From Chitinophagaceae bacterium UBA3961 (GTDB taxonomy: Bacteria > Bacteroidota > Bacteroidia > Chitinophagales > Chitinophagaceae), in NCBI GenBank assembly GCA_002385265.1, contig DGDD01000016.1, positions 1-16,626 of the forward strand: a stretch of DNA of 16,626 nucleotides. The letters run 5' to 3'. Positions within the stretch are counted from its first letter, which is position 1. Each line of letters begins with the position of its first letter. This document shows, one piece after another, positions 13,586 through 16,626 of the stretch. The position numbers and the translations under genes are program-made. The notes under the pieces are model-generated. The model worked only from the letters and a program-made list of their open reading frames with translations, was not told the DNA's origin and did not search any database.

Positions 13586-14017
13586 ATGAAACAAAACAGC
13601 ACCATGAAATTTTTAATGTTAAGTCTTGGTCTTACCGCTTTCACTTTCGCCGCTAATGCGCAAACAGCTAGTGATAAAAAAGACCGCGTAGAAAACAAAA
13701 TTGATCGTAGAGAAAATCGCAAAGACCGTCGCGAAGATGTGCGTGATAAAAAAGAAGATGTTCGCGATAAGAAAGAGGATCGTCGCGACAAGCGCGAAGA
13801 TGTTCGTGATAAACGCGAAGACGTTCGCGATGCAAAACACGATGGTGGTAAACGCGATAAAATAGAAGATCGTAGAGACAAACGCGAAGATGTTCGTGAC
13901 GCTAAAGAAGACAAGCGCGATAAAAAAGAAGATGTTCGTGACAAAAAAGAAGATCGTAAAGATAGAAAGGAAAATGTTCGCGATCGTCGTGAGAACAGAA
14001 GAGACAGAAGAAATTAA
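13586..14017 (+). CDS. Secreted, highly charged heptad-repeat protein
   Basis: A 143-residue exported protein. A signal peptide (about 1-25, MKQNSTMKF, hydrophobic core, ANA-Q site) precedes about 117 residues made almost only of Arg, Lys, Asp and Glu with a 7-residue pattern RD-[K/R]-[K/R]-E-D-V. Valine or Arg takes the seventh position, so there is at most one hydrophobic residue per turn pair: this favours a single charged alpha-helix rather than a coiled coil. The mature part has no aromatic residue, Cys, Pro, Leu or Met. A break (AKHDGGKRDK, about residues 82-91) splits the repeat into two blocks. At DNA level the repeat has a 21-base period with many synonymous changes, which implies selection on the protein sequence. 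Similar R/K/D/E-rich secreted proteins occur in Bacteroidota; function unknown. An in-frame ATG at 13604 is an alternative start that also gives a signal peptide. A hairpin follows about 60 bases after the stop. Confidence 0.72.
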   Translation: MKQNSTMKFLMLSLGLTAFTFAANAQTASDKKDRVENKIDRRENRKDRREDVRDKKEDVRDKKEDRRDKREDVRDKREDVRDAKHDGGKRDKIEDRRDKREDVRDAKEDKRDKKEDVRDKKEDRKDRKENVRDRRENRRDRRN

Positions 14018-14045
14018 TAATGAATAATTAATAATTAAGAATGAG

Positions 14046-14058
14046 CCGCCTTCGGCGG
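14046..14058. repeat. Short GC hairpin CCGCC-TTC-GGCGG
   Basis: A 5-bp perfect GC stem with a TTC loop, 29 bases after the heptad-protein stop and embedded in an AT-rich stretch (14016-14044). No T-tract follows; it could assist the palindrome at 14078-14113 or be an RNA-stabilising 3' end. Confidence 0.4.
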
Positions 14059-14077
14059 GGAGTTAATTAAATATTCA

Positions 14078-14113
14078 AACAGAGAGGGCCGCACTTGTGC
14101 GGCCCTCTCTGTT
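14078..14113. terminator. 36-bp perfect palindrome between convergent genes
   Basis: Two 17-base arms, AACAGAGAGGGCCGCAC and its exact complement, are separated by only TT. It lies between the convergent heptad-protein gene and rpiB. The very stable stem suggests a bidirectional terminator, although the tract after it (ATTGTACAGTTTC on the plus strand, TGAATATTTAATT on the minus strand) is only moderately T-rich. It is the only long perfect inverted repeat in the window. Confidence 0.65.
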
Positions 14114-14255
14114 ATTGTACAGTTTCTTCCTTTTTCTACAAATTTGAAATCCAAACACTGGATTGTTTGATTGCATTCGTCCCACTAATTCTCAAATTCC
14201 CCAATTCTCAATTTAATCCCTCATCCTCTAATCCTTAAATCCTTTAATCCTGATC

Positions 14256-14711
14256 TTAGCTACAACTAATCTTATTTACCCTATTCTGATGTCTACCACC
14301 TTCGAATGCAGTTGTGATAAAAATATCTACCATTTCTTTTGCTAGATCTACACTTACAAAGCGAGCAGGGATGCAAATGATATTTGCGTCGTTGTGCTGA
14401 CGGATCAAACTCGCTACTTCAGCATTCCAGCTCAAGCCCGCGCGAATACCCTGGTGCTTGTTAGCAGTCATGGCTACGCCATTTGCGCTGCCGCAAATCA
14501 AGATTCCAAATGCAGCCATTCCGGACTCAACTAAGTCTGCTACAGGATGCGCGTAATCAGGATAGTCTACCGAAACATTTTCAAACAAGCCTTTATCTAC
14601 CACCTCATAACCTTTTTCTTTCAAATATTCGATCAAGGTTTTTTTCAAATCGAAACCGGCATGGTCTCCACCAATTACAATCGGTTTGCTTAGATCTAAA
14701 TTCGCAGCCAT
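14256..14711 (-). CDS. rpiB: Ribose 5-phosphate isomerase B
   Basis: A 151-residue cytoplasmic sugar-phosphate isomerase of the RpiB/LacAB family, which interconverts ribulose 5-phosphate and ribose 5-phosphate in the pentose phosphate pathway. Family marks: IVIGGDHAGFDLK (11-23, Asp16/His17), SVDYPDYAHPVA (47-58), the catalytic-site ICGSANGVAMTANK (72-85, Cys73 as the base), IRAGLSWN (89-96) and RQHNDANI (104-111, His106). The length is typical. The ATG at 14711 gives a sensible N-terminus. It follows tatC by 33 bases on the same strand with no promoter box between, so it is probably the last gene of a tatC-rpiB unit. In the 240-base gap after its stop the 36-bp palindrome provides a terminator. 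Confidence 0.93.
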   Translation of the reverse strand: MAANLDLSKPIVIGGDHAGFDLKKTLIEYLKEKGYEVVDKGLFENVSVDYPDYAHPVADLVESGMAAFGILICGSANGVAMTANKHQGIRAGLSWNAEVASLIRQHNDANIICIPARFVSVDLAKEMVDIFITTAFEGGRHQNRVNKISCS

Positions 14712-14744
14712 AATATGTTGAATTCGTTTAAAGTTCGTTATCTA

Positions 14745-15596
14745 TTACCACTCATTCATTTTCTTTTGTTCAGCCTTGTACACTCTCGCTGAAATAATCA
14801 CCCCAATTTCAAACAACAAAGCCAATGGCACGAATACCAACATTTGACTGGTCCAATCAGGAGATGGGGTAATAACGGCGGCAATCACAAGAATTGCTAC
14901 CAGTGCATATTTGCGATAAGTGCGTAAAAAGTTAGGAGTAATCAATCCTATTTTGGTAAGCACATAACTGATGATTGGTAATTGGAATGCGATCCCGGCC
15001 CCTAAAATAATGTCGACCATATTTTCTGTATAGTCGTCCAAAGTAGGGATGGTGGTTACAAATCCGGTTTTACCCATCGTATAGTTGGCCAAGAAGCTAA
15101 ACGTAAAAGGAGCCAACAAAAAATAACCAAAAGCTGCTCCGGTGAAAAAGAAGAAAGAGACCCAGAAAATACCGCCTCTTGCAGCTTTCAATTCTTTTTG
15201 ATTTAAGGCAGGGCGAATGAATTTCCAAAATTCCCAGAATACATAAGGAAAGGCAACTATGAATCCACCTACAAAGGCAATGGTGATGCTCGACATGAAC
15301 TGCGTACTGAAGTTCATGGCCTGTAGTTTCACATTCGGAGCCGGCATACAAAGGGCGTCGCCTAATTTGGCCCAATGACTGAAATTACACAAACCGGTAT
15401 AGGTGATAAAGTTTGGGCGCATGGGTCCCATGATCACATAATCAAAGATCTCGTCGATGTATATGAAAATGGTAATTGCAAAAACCAAAATCACTAGTAT
15501 AGATCGGGTTATATGTCCGCGGAGCTCTTCCAGATGATCCACGAACGACATCTCCTGATTATCCTTGTTCCTCTTATTAAAAAATGGTAATGCCAT
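14745..15596 (-). CDS. tatC: Sec-independent protein translocase TatC
   Basis: A 283-residue inner-membrane protein, the core receptor of the twin-arginine translocase, which exports folded proteins. Seen: the N-terminal cytoplasmic motif SFVDHLEELRGHITRS (17-32), six membrane segments (about 33-48, 102-122, 142-168, 194-215, 229-243, 253-270), the conserved loop around PYVFWEFWKFIRPAL (117-131, with Glu122 as the signal-peptide-binding acid), and ITPSPDWTSQ (242-251). There is a longer than usual first periplasmic loop (GPMRPNFITYTGLCNFSHW...), as in other Bacteroidota TatC. The open frame extends to a TTG at 15641, but that TTG fits a -33 element; the ATG at 15596, 8-10 bases after the predicted transcript start, is chosen. 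An internal ATG at 15551 would remove only 15 residues. TatA is not in the window. Confidence 0.94.
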   Translation of the reverse strand: MALPFFNKRNKDNQEMSFVDHLEELRGHITRSILVILVFAITIFIYIDEIFDYVIMGPMRPNFITYTGLCNFSHWAKLGDALCMPAPNVKLQAMNFSTQFMSSITIAFVGGFIVAFPYVFWEFWKFIRPALNQKELKAARGGIFWVSFFFFTGAAFGYFLLAPFTFSFLANYTMGKTGFVTTIPTLDDYTENMVDIILGAGIAFQLPIISYVLTKIGLITPNFLRTYRKYALVAILVIAAVITPSPDWTSQMLVFVPLALLFEIGVIISARVYKAEQKKMNEW

Positions 15597-15610
15597 AGCG
15601 AAAAGTGGAG

Positions 15611-15641
15611 CAAATTTAAGGGTATTCGGTCGGGTCGCCAA
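15611..15641 (-). promoter_or_regulatory. Bacteroidota-type promoter of tatC-rpiB
   Basis: On the minus strand TTG (15641-15639) and TAAATTTG (15618-15611) are separated by 20 bases, a full match to the -33/-7 arrangement. It lies directly before the ATG at 15596 and just after the stop of the CBS-domain gene, so tatC-rpiB can be transcribed on its own. Confidence 0.6.
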
Positions 15642-15668
15642 TCGAAAACAGTGGATTAACTTTCAGTT

Positions 15669-16626
15669 TTACTGTAATCGTTTCAATTTCACCGACTCAA
15701 TTCGAGTATCAGTTACTTGCAGCACCTCGAATTCATAGTCCCCAATTACAATCCGCTCCTTTTGTCGGGGTATTTTCTCGTGTTGATGGATAATATAGCC
15801 GGATAGTGTTTCAGACTCGTTTTCCGGAAATTCCAAGCCATAATGCTCGTTGAGGTAGTCGAGTTCCAAGCGGCCTGAAAAAATGAATTCGTTTTCATTG
15901 ATGCGCTTTTCCTCCAATTCTTCTACATCGAATTCGTCTTTTATTTCTCCAAAAATCTCTTCCAGTAAGTCTTCCATGGTTACAATGCCCGCTGTTCCTC
16001 CAAATTCATCTACAACCCAAGCTATGGATTTGCGCTCTTTGGTGAAGCGGCTTATCAAATCACTTACACTCATGCTTTCCGGAACGGCCGGTATTGGAAG
16101 CAAAATGTCTTTTACCGAAGCAGGGCTTTTGAAAAGGTCTAATTGGTGCACATAACCCAGAATCTGATCAATATTTTGATCGTACACTACCAATTTGCTC
16201 AATTTGGTGGCAATCATTTTTTGACGCATTTCCTCGATGCTAGCCGTTAACGGAATGGCTTCAATTTCCTTTCTGGGAATCAAGGACTCACGAATTTTTA
16301 CCTTCGGTAAAGTTAATGCTGCTTTGAAGAGGGCAGCATTCATGTTCTGATTTTCATCGTTGATAGGGCCTGTTTGTTGGATCAAGTAATCCAGATCAGC
16401 CCTTGAAAACGATTCTTTGCGTTTGTCTACACGAACGTTAAAAATGATATCGAGAATCCAATTAGAAATATTGATAAAGGGTTTTGCAATCCACCAAAAC
16501 GCAAAATCACTGGCTCTTAGCAAACCGCTTCTGGCTCCGAAATTCAGCATGGAGTCGGCTTTGGCGCGGAAGATGGCTCTGGGAATAATATCGCTTATTA
16601 GTACTACCACTATCAACGACAAAACA
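15669..16626 (-). CDS. Hemolysin/CorC-type CBS-domain membrane protein, 5' end outside window
   Basis: The 317 visible residues are the C-terminal three-quarters of a CNNM/CorC-HlyC family protein, membrane proteins linked to divalent cation efflux or tolerance. The frame stays open to the window edge with V-L before the first TTG codon, so the start lies beyond 16626. Present are the end of the membrane CNNM domain (LIVVVLISDIIPRAIF, plus WWIAKPFINISNWILDIIF at 43-61), a CBS pair (about 105-225; MIPR-like LIPRKEIEAIP at 114-124 and VDEFGGTAGIVTMEDLLEEI at 204-223), and the C-terminal CorC/HlyC domain (about 245-315, with FSGRLELDYLNE and ETLSGYI). It has the domain order of gliding-motility protein GldE but not the neighbours or the ssb/gldD context, so I leave the general family name. 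The stop is followed after 28 bases by the tatC promoter. Confidence 0.88.
   Translation of the reverse strand, partial: VLSLIVVVLISDIIPRAIFRAKADSMLNFGARSGLLRASDFAFWWIAKPFINISNWILDIIFNVRVDKRKESFSRADLDYLIQQTGPINDENQNMNAALFKAALTLPKVKIRESLIPRKEIEAIPLTASIEEMRQKMIATKLSKLVVYDQNIDQILGYVHQLDLFKSPASVKDILLPIPAVPESMSVSDLISRFTKERKSIAWVVDEFGGTAGIVTMEDLLEEIFGEIKDEFDVEELEEKRINENEFIFSGRLELDYLNEHYGLEFPENESETLSGYIIHQHEKIPRQKERIVIGDYEFEVLQVTDTRIESVKLKRLQ

Noticed and set aside
13570..13944. Minus-strand Ser/Arg/Leu-repeat ORF opposite the heptad protein
   Set aside because: It is the antisense shadow of the 21-base repeat. The plus-strand frame has a signal peptide and synonymous codon variation; the minus-strand frame has neither.
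15669..16626. Naming the CBS-domain protein GldE (gliding motility)
   Set aside because: The domain order is compatible, but the N-terminus is outside the window and the usual gliding or ssb/mutY neighbours are absent; tatC and rpiB follow instead.

Overview
This window looks like chromosomal DNA of a Bacteroidota (Bacteroidetes) bacterium, probably near the Chitinophagales/Sphingobacteriales, though I cannot fix the order. The evidence is the gene content (PepSY-like secreted proteins, DUF2911, a TIGR02757/DUF2400 protein, a bacterial deoxyhypusine-synthase-like protein, a fatty-acid hydroxylase). It is supported by promoter-like boxes of the Bacteroidota type (TAnnTTTG, sometimes with TTG about 20 nt upstream) and by A-rich rather than Shine-Dalgarno start regions. 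I see no tRNA, rRNA, CRISPR array, transposase or phage gene.

Layout. 1-2798, plus strand: 3' part of a Mur ligase, a fatty-acid hydroxylase, a small conserved protein and a TIGR02757 protein. 2856-3995, minus strand: a Cys/Met-metabolism PLP enzyme (cystathionine gamma-synthase type). 4319-4750, plus: a secreted PepSY-like protein. 4767-7992, minus: asparagine synthetase, a secreted DUF2911 protein and an ACP-phosphodiesterase-like protein. 8423-9400, plus: two more PepSY-like secreted proteins in tandem, ended by a clear intrinsic terminator. 9491-about 10190: a non-coding tandem repeat with a 247-bp period, 2.8 copies. 10379-14017, plus: a deoxyhypusine-synthase-like protein, an LTA-synthase-type membrane sulfatase/phosphotransferase, and a secreted, extremely charged heptad-repeat protein followed by a 36-bp perfect palindrome. 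14256-16626, minus: rpiB, tatC and a CBS/CorC-type membrane protein cut by the window edge.

Most genes are housekeeping. The accessory signals are: (i) a 51-bp gap-free upstream module, TTAAC-N6-TTAAC-N9-GCAATTTGTT, shared by the unlinked PepSY-like genes at 4319 and 8423, suggesting one response regulator controls both; (ii) the 247-bp tandem repeat; (iii) loss of the classical catalytic lysine in the deoxyhypusine-synthase-like protein; (iv) a terminator-shaped hairpin inside the first codons of the LTA-synthase-like gene; and (v) the heptad protein. I did not find a convincing new multi-gene defence or mobile system. The closest thing to an undescribed system is the PepSY-like regulon.

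For several genes the longest open frame begins at a TTG that falls in or beside a promoter box. I therefore chose the next ATG for the hydroxylase (1051), the PLP enzyme (3995), the first PepSY-like protein (4319) and tatC (15596).
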